Of a DNA stretch of 64,000 bases, positions 18,003-26,993 are shown in pieces. The stretch comes from Flavobacterium azizsancarii (lineage in GTDB: Bacteria; Bacteroidota; Bacteroidia; Flavobacteriales; Flavobacteriaceae): contig NZ_JAMZNK010000019.1 of assembly GCF_027980145.1 (NCBI RefSeq), positions 1 to 64,000 on the forward strand, given 5' to 3'. The position numbers were made by a program, and so were the translations under genes. Numbering within the stretch: position 1 is the stretch's first letter; every line of letters starts with the position of its first letter. A model generated the notes under the pieces. That model made no database searches, was not told the DNA's origin, and worked only from the letters and a program-made list of their open reading frames with translations.

Positions 18003-18034
18003 AGAAGCCTTTCTTAACGGAAAGGCTTTTTTGT
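18003..18034 (+). terminator. Terminator of tRNA-Asp copy 2
   Basis: AAGCCTTTC / GAAAGGCTT stem with a TTAACG loop and a T-run. Confidence 0.85.
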
Positions 18035-18043
18035 TTTTATAGC

Positions 18044-18186
18044 TTAACCGCAAAGTTCGCTAAGATTTAATTTTAGTTTACGTATAGAAAACACAAAGTT
18101 CGCAAAGCTAGATCAACACAAAGCTTTGCGAACTTTGTATTTTCTAAAAAGCATACTTTAAAAAACTTAGCGTTTTTTGCGGTTGA
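18044..18186. repeat. Palindromic 'AACCGCAAAG' repeat
   Basis: The arms TTAACCGCAAAGTTCGCTAAG and AACTTAGCGTTTTTTGCGGTT face each other, with an inner pair AAAGTTCGCAAAGC / GCTTTGCGAACTTT. It is the same family as the tandem array at 17061. Confidence 0.65.
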
Positions 18187-18280
18187 ATCTCATCCAGCTT
18201 TGGAATTTTAAAATATTGGGATTTAATTTTTTTAATTTCCCTACATTTATATATCGCAAGAAAGATATTCAATTACTTCA

Positions 18281-19102
18281 ATGGAACATTCCGGTCAGAA
18301 ACTAGATAAGTATTACATCAAAAAAGTAGATGCCGATAAAAAAAGCATTTACTGCCATCATGATTTGATGGGAGAATTGCTTGTTCCCACACATAAACAC
18401 GATAAAGCGCAAATGCTATATGCCGAAGGTGATGTCGTATTTGTAACTACAGAAACCAAAACCTATTTTTTGCCGGCAAGACATTTTATCTGGATTCCGG
18501 CGGGAGTTGAACATAGTATTCATCCCAAGTCAGAAAGTGTAACAATGCGTAACTTGTATTTTCCCGTTGAAAAAGACGAGGACGTATTTTATAAAAGTGA
18601 AGGTATTTATCCTGTGAATAATTTACTATTGCAAATGATGCTTTTTACAAATCGTTGGAATGGTGATCTTAAAAAAGGAACTCCAAACTTTGCCATTGCC
18701 AAAGCGATCAAGGCAATATTGCCTCAAATTTGCCTGACCAATTTACCTTTAGAATTACCACAGCCCAAAGATCCGCGTTTGAGTAAAATTTTAAGGCATA
18801 TAGAGAATAATTTGGGAGAAACAATTTTGTTTGCTGAGGTTGCACATCAATTTGGATATAGCGAACGCTCTTTGTATCGCTTATTCCAGAAAGACCTTAA
18901 TATGTCATTCATTCAATATTATACTATTCGAAGAATTCTAAAAGCGATCGAACTTTTACTTGACAGAAAACTTTCGGTTAAAGAAGTCGCTCAGGAAGTA
19001 GGTTATAGTAGCGTACCGACATTCAGTAATACTTTTTTTAAATTCCTCGGACAAAGACCTTCTGATTACTTTAACGGTGAGAATATTTTAAAAGACAAAT
19101 AA
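18281..19102 (+). CDS. AraC-family transcriptional regulator
   Basis: 273 residues. The N-terminal cupin-like sensor domain (about 30-110) carries HKHDKAQ and the HFIWIPAGVEHSI stretch typical of ligand-sensing barrels. Two helix-turn-helix motifs follow at about 175-265: FAEVAHQFGYSERSLYRLF and VKEVAQEVGYSSVPTFSNTF, ending in GQRPSDYF. It lies upstream of and parallel to the TolC-HlyD-MFS genes, separated by a repeat-rich gap, so it is a good candidate for their regulator (inference). The inducer is unknown. Confidence 0.9.
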   Translation: MEHSGQKLDKYYIKKVDADKKSIYCHHDLMGELLVPTHKHDKAQMLYAEGDVVFVTTETKTYFLPARHFIWIPAGVEHSIHPKSESVTMRNLYFPVEKDEDVFYKSEGIYPVNNLLLQMMLFTNRWNGDLKKGTPNFAIAKAIKAILPQICLTNLPLELPQPKDPRLSKILRHIENNLGETILFAEVAHQFGYSERSLYRLFQKDLNMSFIQYYTIRRILKAIELLLDRKLSVKEVAQEVGYSSVPTFSNTFFKFLGQRPSDYFNGENILKDK

Positions 19103-19454
19103 AATTATTCTCTTGCAGATTTTTTTAATGTATTTTATCTGTTTGATCTGCTAAATCTGCGAGCTAAAAAAAATATTTCACGCAGATTTTGCTGATTTAA
19201 GCAGATTTACGCCGATTTACGCCGATTTATTTTTATAATTATCTGCTAGACTCTGCTTAAATCTTTTTTAAATCTGCGTAAAACCTTTAAATCATGCGAT
19301 ATTTTTAATGCGCTGCATTCCAGTGTTTTAATATAACGTTTTCGGAAATTAAAATTTTAACATTTGTCCGAAATGAATATGTTATTGACTTTTTAGAATT
19401 ATCAGTCACCGAAAAAATGAAGGAACTTTGCAGTATTAAAATCTTAAAATATTC
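19103..19454. repeat. Intergenic region with 'CACGCAGATT' palindrome
   Basis: The block at about 19125-19290 has facing arms of the CACGCAGATTTTGCTGATTTAAG / CTTAAATC...CTGCGT family, with ACGCCGATTT duplicated in tandem at 19207-19228. The last 140 bases before the tolC-like gene hold no repeat; that part presumably carries its promoter, but I see no exact TAnnTTTG (the nearest word is GAACTTTG). Confidence 0.55.
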
Positions 19455-20813
19455 ATGTTCCTTAAAACAACAAATTCCACAAAAGATTGTTTTCTCAAAA
19501 TCGTGTTGATATTTCTAATTGTATTGACATTTAATGGTTTGCAAGCGCAGGAAATTCATTCGGTTTCGTTAAGTGAAGCGGTGAAACTGGCTAAAGAAAA
19601 CAATAAAAAAATCCTTAGATCTCAATTAGAGACTACGCTTTCAGAGCAAAACATCAAAGAAAGAAAAGAACTTCGTTTACCGGATATCGAATTAAACGGC
19701 GAGTACTCCAGAATTACCAATATTACAGAATTCAAAGGAAGCGGTTTCCTGAATGGTAAAGAAGTAACGAAGGCAATTCCTGAAATTTATCAGGTCAATT
19801 CTACTTTCAAAATGCCAATTTATGCCGGTAATAAGATCAACAACGCGATTAAAATTGCCAATCAGGAAAACGAAATTGCCAAAATAAAAACCGAAAAGAC
19901 TCAAAATGACATCGAGCTAGAAGTGGTAGCAAATTATCTGGCGATTTACAAAATGATGGAGCTTCAGAAGATTTTTGAAGAAAACATCAAAGAAGAAAAA
20001 AGCCGATTGAAAGAAGTTCAGTCCCTGCAAAAACACGGAACAGTAACTAAAAACGAAGTTATCAGAGCTGAATTACAACTTTCGGACCGTGAATTGAACT
20101 CGCTTACAAATTCTAAAAATATAAAGATCGCATTGCACGATTTAAAAACTTTGATTCAGATTCCTGAAAATGAAGAAGTGGCAATCGATACTACGGCTTC
20201 TATGGATAAAATGAATGGTATGGATCCGTATGATTTTTATTTAGAAAAAGCTTTTCAGAACGAAGAAATGCGAATCGCAAGTCAGGAATTAAATATCAAA
20301 AAAACGGAGCTGAAGTTGGTTAAAGGAAATTATCTGCCAACGGTAAATTTTTTCGGGAATTATGGTTTTTATTATCCTAACTACAAATTTTTTCCGCCAA
20401 ATCCGTATTTGTACACTTTAGGACAAATTGGTATCGAGGCGCATTTTGATATTTCGGCTTTGTATAAAAACAAAACCAAAGTAGAACAGGCGACTACACA
20501 AATTGAATGGCAGAAAATGCAGACTGAAATTACAAAAGATGAAATTCAGGATAAGCTGTTTAAAGAACATACCCAATACCAGGAAATCCTCGAAAAATTT
20601 GTGGTGGTAGATAAAGCTTTGGATCTGGCAAATGAAAATTACCGAATCGTAAAACTAAAATACCTCAATCAACTGGTTTTAATAACTGAAATGGTTGATG
20701 CTGATAATGCTTTACTACAGGCAAAATACAACAAGATTTCGACCAGATTGGATGCTATTCTTAAACATTACGAATTGCTTCATACTGCGGGAATAATGCC
20801 GAATGAGATTTAG
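19455..20813 (+). CDS. TolC-like outer-membrane efflux channel
   Basis: 452 residues. An N-terminal signal sequence ending near LQAQ is followed by two repeats of the OEP fold, each with long heptad-rich helices (about 30-220 and 240-445) and a GxxxP-type strand region (VKGNYLPTVNFFGNYGF). It forms the outer-membrane channel for a tripartite exporter with the HlyD and MFS proteins encoded next. The gap to hlyD is 72 bases and contains a purine-rich simple stretch. The substrate is unknown. Confidence 0.92.
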   Translation: MFLKTTNSTKDCFLKIVLIFLIVLTFNGLQAQEIHSVSLSEAVKLAKENNKKILRSQLETTLSEQNIKERKELRLPDIELNGEYSRITNITEFKGSGFLNGKEVTKAIPEIYQVNSTFKMPIYAGNKINNAIKIANQENEIAKIKTEKTQNDIELEVVANYLAIYKMMELQKIFEENIKEEKSRLKEVQSLQKHGTVTKNEVIRAELQLSDRELNSLTNSKNIKIALHDLKTLIQIPENEEVAIDTTASMDKMNGMDPYDFYLEKAFQNEEMRIASQELNIKKTELKLVKGNYLPTVNFFGNYGFYYPNYKFFPPNPYLYTLGQIGIEAHFDISALYKNKTKVEQATTQIEWQKMQTEITKDEIQDKLFKEHTQYQEILEKFVVVDKALDLANENYRIVKLKYLNQLVLITEMVDADNALLQAKYNKISTRLDAILKHYELLHTAGIMPNEI

Positions 20814-20885
20814 AGGTTTTAGAAGAAAGAGAATAGAAGCAAGAGAATAGAGTAAAAGAATAAAGAAAATAGATATTTAAAGTAT

Positions 20886-21938
20886 ATGGTTAAGATAAAA
20901 AATGAAACTAAGAGAAACAGAACGTTTCATATATTAATAACAATTATCGCCTGCATATTAGTTGCAAGTGGGATTATTTTAGGAATTTGGTTTTATGTAT
21001 TCAACAGAAATCACGAAGAAACCAATGATGCTCAGGTCGAGCAATATGTAACGCCTATTATGTCCAGAATTACGGGGTATGTTCAGGAAGTTCGTTTTGA
21101 TGAAAATCAGTTTGTGCATAAAGGAGATACTTTGGTAATCATCGACAACAGAGAATACAAATCAAAACTGAATGTGGCGCTGGCCGATGTTCAAAGCGCG
21201 AAACAAAGTAGTGTTGTGGCCGAAAAAAACGTAGCAACAACAGCAAGTTCAACCGCAATTGGAGAATCGCAATTGGCTGCAGCCAAAACCAATCTTTGGA
21301 AAACAAAATTAGAATATGAACGTTACCAGGCTTTGGTAAAAGACGAAGCAGCGACCTCGCAACAATTAGAGAAAGTCAAAGCAGATTATGAATCGGCGCA
21401 AGCCCATTTTCAGGAAATGCGAGACAGGATTCAGTCTTCTAATTTAAGCACTTCTCAGGCGCAGGCCAATGTTCCTACGATGCAAACCAATATTGCTTCG
21501 AAACAAGCTGTGGCAGATAATGCAGCATTGTTTCTTTCTTATACGATAATTACCGCGCCTTATGACGGTTGGGTTGGTAAGAGAACTTTACAGCCCGGAC
21601 AAATGGTAAAAGAAGGTCAATCGTTGCTTTCGATAGTAAGCAAAGAAAAATGGATTACGGCCAATTTTAAAGAAACACAATTGCAATATTTAACTGTGGG
21701 TCAGGAAGTAAGAATTAAGGCCGATGCCTTAAATGATAAAGAATTTACAGGAATCATCACCTCGTTATCGCCTGCAAGTGGAGCGAGATTTTCGTTATTG
21801 CCTCCGGATAATGCAACAGGAAACTTCGTAAAAATCGAACAAAGAATTCCGGTTCGTATTCAATTGAAAGAGACTGATAAACACGCTGATTTTTTAAGAG
21901 CCGGAATGAATATTACCGTTATTGCTGAGCACAACTAA
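20886..21938 (+). CDS. HlyD/EmrA-family membrane fusion protein
   Basis: 350 residues: one N-terminal membrane segment at about 15-37, a lipoyl half-motif (VTPIMSRITGYVQEVRFDEN) near 60, a long coiled-coil hairpin at about 95-200, the second lipoyl half (ITAPYDGWVGKRTLQPGQMV) near 220, and a beta-barrel domain. This order is that of EmrA-type adaptors linking an inner-membrane MFS pump to a TolC channel. The stop is one base from the MFS start, so the genes are co-translated. Confidence 0.93.
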   Translation: MVKIKNETKRNRTFHILITIIACILVASGIILGIWFYVFNRNHEETNDAQVEQYVTPIMSRITGYVQEVRFDENQFVHKGDTLVIIDNREYKSKLNVALADVQSAKQSSVVAEKNVATTASSTAIGESQLAAAKTNLWKTKLEYERYQALVKDEAATSQQLEKVKADYESAQAHFQEMRDRIQSSNLSTSQAQANVPTMQTNIASKQAVADNAALFLSYTIITAPYDGWVGKRTLQPGQMVKEGQSLLSIVSKEKWITANFKETQLQYLTVGQEVRIKADALNDKEFTGIITSLSPASGARFSLLPPDNATGNFVKIEQRIPVRIQLKETDKHADFLRAGMNITVIAEHN

Positions 21939-21939
21939 A

Positions 21940-23523
21940 ATGGAAGATAAAAGTATTTTTAAATCCTGGGTTCCCAGATGGGCAATCATTATTATTTTGT
22001 TTGTCTGTTTGCTGCATTCCATGATTTTATTAGGAGTTTATACTTCAAACGTAACCTACGCAGCAAGTTTTCTTGACATTGAGCCTGAGGATTTGCAGTT
22101 TGCGATGTGCGTTACGTACGGAACTTTGCTGGCTACGATTTTGATCGAAAGTAGATTTTCGAGTTTTTTCCCTGCAAAAAATTACCTGATGGCGGTATAT
22201 TCTGTCATTGGGATTACGATTGTTTCATCGGCCTATATTACCAATTTTTATGTATTTTTATTGCTCAGAGTTGCCGAGGGAATCCTTATGGCACTTCCGG
22301 TAATTACGATCAGACAGTTGCTAATCGAGCAGTTTCATTCTAAAAATGCCATTATAATAGGTTTCTCCTTTTATTACGGTTCGCTGTTATTGTCAACGCC
22401 CTTTATTATGAATATTGCCGTTTGGTTTCTGGATCATTACGACTGGAAATACATGTTGTATGTTTCAGGCGGACTTCAGGTTTTGAATGTCTTTTTGATC
22501 CTGGTGACTTTTCGCGGACACAGAATCACAAAGAAAATTCCGTTGTATCAAATCGACTGGATCAGTTATATTTTGGTTCTAACGGCGATTCTCTGTGGCG
22601 CTTACTTTTTTGTATATGCCGAAAAAAAATATTGGTTTGAGTCTTCACACATGGTTCTAATGCTCATGATTGCCTTGATAACAGGAGGATTATTTATTTT
22701 TAAAGAGCTTTTGGTAAAAAGACCCACTTTTGATTTTGAAGTCTTTAAATATGCCAATCTCCGAATTGGGTTTTTATTGTTCTTCCTCTTTTATATTAGT
22801 AGGGCAACGTTGAGTCTTTGTCATTCGGCAATGTTCTCGATCTGGAACTGGGATCCGTCCCGAGTTGCCGGCGTACAATACATCAACGGATTAGGAAATG
22901 TAATAGGGCTTATTCTGGCCGCTTATTTCCTAATGAAATCCGTTTCGACCAAGCTTATTTTTATAATGGGTTTTTCGCTTATTGCCATATTTCATTTTTG
23001 GTTTACATTTCTTTTTGTGCCAGATGTCGCGCTATCAGATATTATCATTCCGTATATTTTGCAAGGTATTGGGGTTGGTTTTTTGTTTGTACCGTTGATC
23101 TTGTTTACCACGTCATCTGTTCCTGCAAAAATGGCGGTTTCTTCGGGAATTGTCGGAGTTTCAGGACGTTTTTGGGGAAGCACGATTGGGTTTTGTGTCA
23201 TGCAGAATGCCATGGTGTTTTTAAACAAAAAACACTTTCTCAAACTAAGCCAATTCGTAACAGGCGATAATCCGCAAGCTCAGGAAACAATCACCAAAAC
23301 AGCGCAGACTTTCGCTGCAAAAGGATATTCGCTTGACGAGTCGAATGCCCTTGCCTTAAAAAAAGTCTTCGGAACCATCACCAAACAATCGACTTTACTA
23401 GCCGATATGGAAATTTATACCATCGTAGGTTACGGCCTTGTAGTTTTGATTATCCTTATAGCGTGCAATCAACATCTAAGACAAACAATGACATTGGTGA
23501 AAAGTAAGGTTTGGATAGGCTGA
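21940..23523 (+). CDS. MFS drug exporter, EmrB/DHA2-like
   Basis: About 527 residues from the ATG at 21940, one base after the hlyD stop; an in-frame ATG at 21922 would overlap that gene. I count about 14 hydrophobic segments, as in the DHA2 (EmrB/QacA) group, including the conserved region LLLRVAEGILMALPVITIRQLL. The C-terminal half has a long loop (about residues 430-480). It should pump small hydrophobic compounds out using proton influx, through the HlyD-TolC partners. Substrate unknown. Confidence 0.9.
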   Translation: MEDKSIFKSWVPRWAIIIILFVCLLHSMILLGVYTSNVTYAASFLDIEPEDLQFAMCVTYGTLLATILIESRFSSFFPAKNYLMAVYSVIGITIVSSAYITNFYVFLLLRVAEGILMALPVITIRQLLIEQFHSKNAIIIGFSFYYGSLLLSTPFIMNIAVWFLDHYDWKYMLYVSGGLQVLNVFLILVTFRGHRITKKIPLYQIDWISYILVLTAILCGAYFFVYAEKKYWFESSHMVLMLMIALITGGLFIFKELLVKRPTFDFEVFKYANLRIGFLLFFLFYISRATLSLCHSAMFSIWNWDPSRVAGVQYINGLGNVIGLILAAYFLMKSVSTKLIFIMGFSLIAIFHFWFTFLFVPDVALSDIIIPYILQGIGVGFLFVPLILFTTSSVPAKMAVSSGIVGVSGRFWGSTIGFCVMQNAMVFLNKKHFLKLSQFVTGDNPQAQETITKTAQTFAAKGYSLDESNALALKKVFGTITKQSTLLADMEIYTIVGYGLVVLIILIACNQHLRQTMTLVKSKVWIG

Positions 23524-23544
23524 TAAATTAATCGCGCAAATTTT

Positions 23545-23790
23545 TTTGTTTCACGCAGATTTAAAAAGATTTAAGCAGATATGCGCAGATAATTATTATA
23601 ATTAATCAAATAATAAATCTGCTTCAATCTGCAGAATCTGCGTGAAAAATCCTTTTAATCTTTTAAATCTGTGGCTATAAATAAAACTTTGCGCCTCTGC
23701 GACTTTGCGCGATTTAAAAAAAACTCAGCGAATCTCTGCAAGAAACCTCCGCGAATCTCTGCAAGAAACCTCCGCGAATCTCTGTGAAAT
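23545..23790. repeat. Palindromic 'CACGCAGATT' repeat and 'CCGCGAATCTCTG' tandem
   Basis: Facing arms TTTCACGCAGATTTAAAAAG and CTGCAGAATCTGCGTGAAA span 23549-23646. A small direct repeat AATCTCTGCAAGAAACCTCCGCG follows, two and a half copies at about 23732-23785. The gap between the MFS gene and the phosphatase is 315 bases and holds nothing else visible. Confidence 0.6.
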
Positions 23791-23838
23791 AACCCTTTAT
23801 TGCCCTATCTTGCAACCGTTAAAAAAATAAAATATACA

Positions 23839-24501
23839 ATGAAGCAGCAATGTGTAATTTTTGATATGGATGGCGTGATTTGTCACACCAATCCGCATCA
23901 TGCAAAAGCTTTCGAGGCATTTTTCGATAAATATCAAATTCCGCACTCAGAACAAGAGTTCGAAGAACATATGTACGGAAAACACAATAGTTATATCCTG
24001 TCGCACTTCTTTAAACGTCCTATTGCCGGAGAAGAACTTACAAAGCTTGAGGATGAAAAAGAAGGAATGTTTCGTGAGATTTATAAACACAAAGTCGAAA
24101 CGATCCCGCATTATTTGGATTTTTTAGGCGAACTGAAATCTCGTGGTTTTAAAACCGCTGTTGCAACATCGGCACCGCGCGCCAATCTTGATTTGATTAT
24201 GGGAGCACTGAAATTCGAAGGCAAAATGGATTCTATAATGTCAAGCGAAGACGTAAAGTTTCATAAACCAAATCCCGAAGTATATTTGCAATCTGCAAAA
24301 CGTGTTGGAGTTGCACCGTCTGACTGTCTTGTTTTCGAAGATTCTTTTTCGGGCGTTACAGCGGGACTAAATGCAGGAATGAAAGTCGTTGGCGTTTTGA
24401 GTACACATACAAAAGAACAACTTCCGCCATGTAATTTTTATATTAATGATTATAGCGAAGTGAATGTTGATAAGGTAATTCAATTACTAACCGAAGAATA
24501 A
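23839..24501 (+). CDS. HAD-superfamily phosphatase, beta-phosphoglucomutase-like
   Basis: 220 residues from the ATG at 23839, placed so that the catalytic motif FDMDGVICHT starts at residue 7; an upstream ATG at 23800 would add 13 unlikely residues. HAD motif II (VATSAPR) lies near 110, motif III lysine (HKPNPEVY) near 143 and motif IV (VFEDSFSGVTAG) near 165. A helical cap is inserted after motif I. It acts on a sugar or other small phosphate. The Flavo-1-like copy B lies just downstream on the opposite strand. Confidence 0.88.
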   Translation: MKQQCVIFDMDGVICHTNPHHAKAFEAFFDKYQIPHSEQEFEEHMYGKHNSYILSHFFKRPIAGEELTKLEDEKEGMFREIYKHKVETIPHYLDFLGELKSRGFKTAVATSAPRANLDLIMGALKFEGKMDSIMSSEDVKFHKPNPEVYLQSAKRVGVAPSDCLVFEDSFSGVTAGLNAGMKVVGVLSTHTKEQLPPCNFYINDYSEVNVDKVIQLLTEE

Positions 24502-24962
24502 AATTTCAACTTTTTTTCAGGAGCTAATCCCGCTATCCGTTACAATCTTTTGTGGCGAACCCCGCCACAAAAGGATTTCCACTTCTATCGGGGCTAGGCC
24601 AATCATTTCATAATAATATTTTCGTCTAATTTGTCATTTCAACAAAGGAGAGCCTAGCGATAGCGAACAGGCGAAGCAAATCTCCGCAAGTAATCTGCAA
24701 CGAGAATCTAATCTTTGCCGAGCTTCTTGTCAAGATTTCTCATTCCTCTAAATGACAACATTGTGGTTACTTTACGCTCCAAGGGATTAAAATCCCTCGC
24801 TACAAAATAAATCATTCTTGCGGAATTTTATAAAGAGTTCCGGAGGAACGAAACATATTGTAGGGATGGATTTTAATCCATCTTTGCGGTTAGAAATGAT
24901 AAATTAAATGAATAGCCTCCTGCTTTAGCTGGAGTTTTTTTTATGTTTTGTAGGGAAAGGCT
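24502..24962. other. Intergenic region packed with dispersed repeats
   Basis: Left to right: Flavo-1-like copy B (24517-24600); a GTCATTTCAACAAAGGAG...CCTCTAAATGACAAC palindrome (24632-24765); an AAGGGATTAAAATCCCTCGCTACAAAATAAATC unit with counterpart GTAGGGATGGATTTTAATCC (24780-24885); and a GCTTTAGCTGGAG...GGCTTTAGCC unit (24915-24970). The last one reaches into the 3' end of the next gene. No coding signal is seen. Confidence 0.6.
24517..24600 (-). ncRNA. Flavo-1-like structured element, copy B
   Basis: Read on the minus strand: GGCCTAGCCCCGATAGAAG, a stem built from TCCTTTTGTGGCG and CGCCACAAAAGA, then GGATAGCGGGATTAGCTCCTG. It is nearly the same as copy A at 4840 and is placed right after the phosphatase gene. 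Confidence 0.55.
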
Positions 24963-25313
24963 TTAGCCGAAGATTAATCCTTGTCTAAAAATTGCAATTA
25001 TTAAGGCAATTGCGACGTATAGAAAAACTGATAAGCTTAATAAAAACCATAAAAATTTTGGTAATAGCTTTATTTTTAAATCCCTAAGAACTAAAATAGA
25101 ATTCGCAAAAGAAAAAAACACAAGAAAAATACATAAAATTAAAGTGCCAAAATTGCCATATTCATATACCCACCGAAATTCGGTAGAAAATCTAAATCGC
25201 TCAATATAACGTTTTGTTAAACAGCTTAAGATGAACAAAACAGGAATTGCTATGGCTAATTTTTGTGTTAGATCAAGATTTTTAAGTTTTTCTATTGTGA
25301 AGGTTCGTAACAT
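24963..25313 (-). CDS. Small membrane protein, unknown
   Basis: 116 residues with three predicted membrane segments (about 17-33, 56-78 and 85-112) joined by short basic loops. I do not recognise a family. It is transcribed away from the toxin-like locus, with a divergent gap of 132 bases to the next gene. The stop codon lies inside a dispersed 'GGCTTTAGCC' repeat, so the original end may have been lost. Codon use is AT-rich, like the neighbouring accessory genes. Confidence 0.6.
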   Translation of the reverse strand: MLRTFTIEKLKNLDLTQKLAIAIPVLFILSCLTKRYIERFRFSTEFRWVYEYGNFGTLILCIFLVFFSFANSILVLRDLKIKLLPKFLWFLLSLSVFLYVAIALIIAIFRQGLIFG

Positions 25314-25445
25314 TTCTTTACGGCTAATAAATTATGATGAATTTACGATTTTTGCCTATACAAAAATAATAATTAAAGTTGAAGGCATATATGAGTTCAA
25401 ATGCAAATAAGTTTTGAAGAATTTTGCTTTTCAAACTTTAAAATT

Positions 25446-25679
25446 ATGAACAAAAATCATCTGTCCAAAGAAGTTGAAACAAGACTAAAAGATTTTTTTA
25501 TTGATGTTATGGATCCTCAAGATATGGCAAAAAAAATACGAGAAGTAAATTATGCTCTTTCGTTATGCGTAATGCGAGGATGCGAAACGATGGAATCTGA
25601 AATAAATAATATCGAAGATAATTTTTATTGGCTCAATAAATTAGCCGAAGCTTTAGATCCTTATTTAGATGTTGAGTGA
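25446..25679 (+). CDS. Small conserved protein, family present three times in this window
   Basis: 77 residues from the ATG at 25446; a frame extending to 25401 adds 15 unlikely residues. Mostly helical and acidic, ending in DNFYWLNKLAEALDPYLDVE. The same tail is found as a truncated copy at 111-182 and as a decayed copy at 26994-27045. I do not know the family. Repeated small genes around a toxin-like gene often are immunity genes, which would fit here, but that is inference. Confidence 0.7.
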   Translation: MNKNHLSKEVETRLKDFFIDVMDPQDMAKKIREVNYALSLCVMRGCETMESEINNIEDNFYWLNKLAEALDPYLDVE

Positions 25680-25769
25680 AATCAGGTTTGTAAAGGCAAA
25701 TATTAAATTATTATTGAAGAAATTTCTGCATTTAAAAGAATTTCAAAAATCTATGGAGTTAAAAATTAA

Positions 25770-25777
25770 TACATTTG
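25770..25777 (+). promoter_or_regulatory. Putative -7 element for the toxin-like gene
   Basis: TACATTTG matches TAnnTTTG and lies 33 bases before the ATG at 25811. No good TTG lies at the -33 distance. Confidence 0.4.
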
Positions 25778-25810
25778 TAAATAATTACTTAAATAAATAA
25801 TATAAAATTT

Positions 25811-26545
25811 ATGAATAATAGTACTTTTAATACAAAAACTGATTTAGCTCCTTCAGAATATAAGAATTTATTTGGGGATCCTTTTTGGAATGAACAAGGG
25901 AGCTCAAAGGCGAGAAATTTCTATCTTGAACAGAATGATAGAGATAAAGCTTTGATGTTAAAAAAGAATTATCTTGAAATGATTGAAAAATCCAGACAAA
26001 GAAATTTTAACATGGCGGCAGATTGTTTGCAATGGTGGTTAGATGGTACGGGATTTACAAAAAATATTGATTTTAATTGGCTTAGAGGCAACAATGAAGT
26101 TATTGTTGCTGAGAATATAAATATTGAACGTTTTGAGGAAAGACTTGGACTTGAAAATTTTGATAAAAAATTAACAAAAGAAGGAGATTATGTAAAGTAC
26201 ACTAATGAATTGCAGCGTCAATTTACTGGAGGTATTTTTCGTGAATTGTATTATGTTTGTGGTACAAGTACAATAACCTCAAAAGGTAATTTTATAGTTA
26301 CCAGAAAGAAAGATAATTTTGTATTATCAGGAACAATCATTCATTATTGGTGGGATAGGTACGACTGGCACAAAGGAGCAAATGCTTATATCAATGGTTT
26401 TGGATATGTTAACGATTCAGATGCTTTGTTGGTAGAAAAATATTGCGGGGCAAGACCTTATGAAATGAGAAGTCAATGGAAACAAAGTTTTAATAAAACT
26501 TTTCAATCTGGATTTTTTGGAGGGTTAAGTATAAAATTGAAATAG
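25811..26545 (+). CDS. Putative toxin-like protein with DRYDWH motif
   Basis: 244 residues and no signal peptide. The N-terminal half is helical and Asn/Lys rich (about 1-75). The C-terminal half is beta-rich and carries HYWWDRYDWHKG (His178 to about Gly189) followed by a conserved-looking CGARPYEMRSQW near 215. The D-x-Y-D core (Asp182, Tyr184, Asp185) recalls the catalytic region of colicin-M-type lipid II hydrolases, but the spacing to the following histidine differs, so I treat that as a weak lead. It is followed after four bases by a membrane-anchored partner, as toxin/immunity pairs are. No secretion domain is seen. Confidence 0.5.
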   Translation: MNNSTFNTKTDLAPSEYKNLFGDPFWNEQGSSKARNFYLEQNDRDKALMLKKNYLEMIEKSRQRNFNMAADCLQWWLDGTGFTKNIDFNWLRGNNEVIVAENINIERFEERLGLENFDKKLTKEGDYVKYTNELQRQFTGGIFRELYYVCGTSTITSKGNFIVTRKKDNFVLSGTIIHYWWDRYDWHKGANAYINGFGYVNDSDALLVEKYCGARPYEMRSQWKQSFNKTFQSGFFGGLSIKLK

Positions 26546-26549
26546 AAAA

Positions 26550-26975
26550 ATGAAAAAAAAAATATACATAGGATTAGTAACTATAATTATTTTATGCTCA
26601 GCTTATTATTATTGGGAAAACAGGTATGTGGAACTTCGTCCGGTACTTGTAAATGACGATTTGCATGGGCCAGTACTGTTTTCAGAAACATTTCATAATC
26701 AATTATTTAAAATTGCAAAGCCAAATGAAATTCCACCAAATTTTTATAAAAATATAAAGTGGGTTTTAGAAAGACAACATCAAGAATATATTGTAAAAAA
26801 CGGAGTGATTTATATTAGATATAAATACATGAATGATTACGAAATGATCTGGAACCATACCACTAAAACTAACGACCTCGAATGGTTTAAATCACAAAGA
26901 GAAATGGATATTTTTAATGGGAAACGCGAAAATAAAGAAGAATTAGATAATATTATTAAGGAGCTTCAACAGTAA
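26550..26975 (+). CDS. Membrane-anchored small protein, possible immunity partner
   Basis: 141 residues with one N-terminal membrane segment (about 4-22: KIYIGLVTIIILCSAYYYW), then a soluble domain predicted to face the periplasm, rich in Trp, Tyr and charged residues. It starts four bases after the toxin-like gene, so the two are co-expressed. Single-anchor periplasmic proteins of this size act as immunity proteins against periplasm-acting toxins such as colicin M; only the layout supports that here. No family recognised. Confidence 0.55.
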   Translation: MKKKIYIGLVTIIILCSAYYYWENRYVELRPVLVNDDLHGPVLFSETFHNQLFKIAKPNEIPPNFYKNIKWVLERQHQEYIVKNGVIYIRYKYMNDYEMIWNHTTKTNDLEWFKSQREMDIFNGKRENKEELDNIIKELQQ

Positions 26976-26993
26976 TTATTTTTTTATTAATAA

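Noticed and set aside
17853..18053. 66-residue open frame on the minus strand across tRNA-Asp copy 2
   Set aside because: It is the antisense of a tRNA gene plus flanking sequence; such frames (with WTGLEPATPC) are a well-known annotation artefact.
22818..23270. 150-residue frame inside the MFS gene
   Set aside because: It lies in another frame of a well-supported transporter; composition is Cys/Phe-rich and unlike a protein.
25811..26545. Firm assignment as colicin M-type lipid II hydrolase
   Set aside because: The D-x-Y-D core matches, but the spacing to the following His and the absence of the His-Arg pair do not, so only a weak resemblance is reported.
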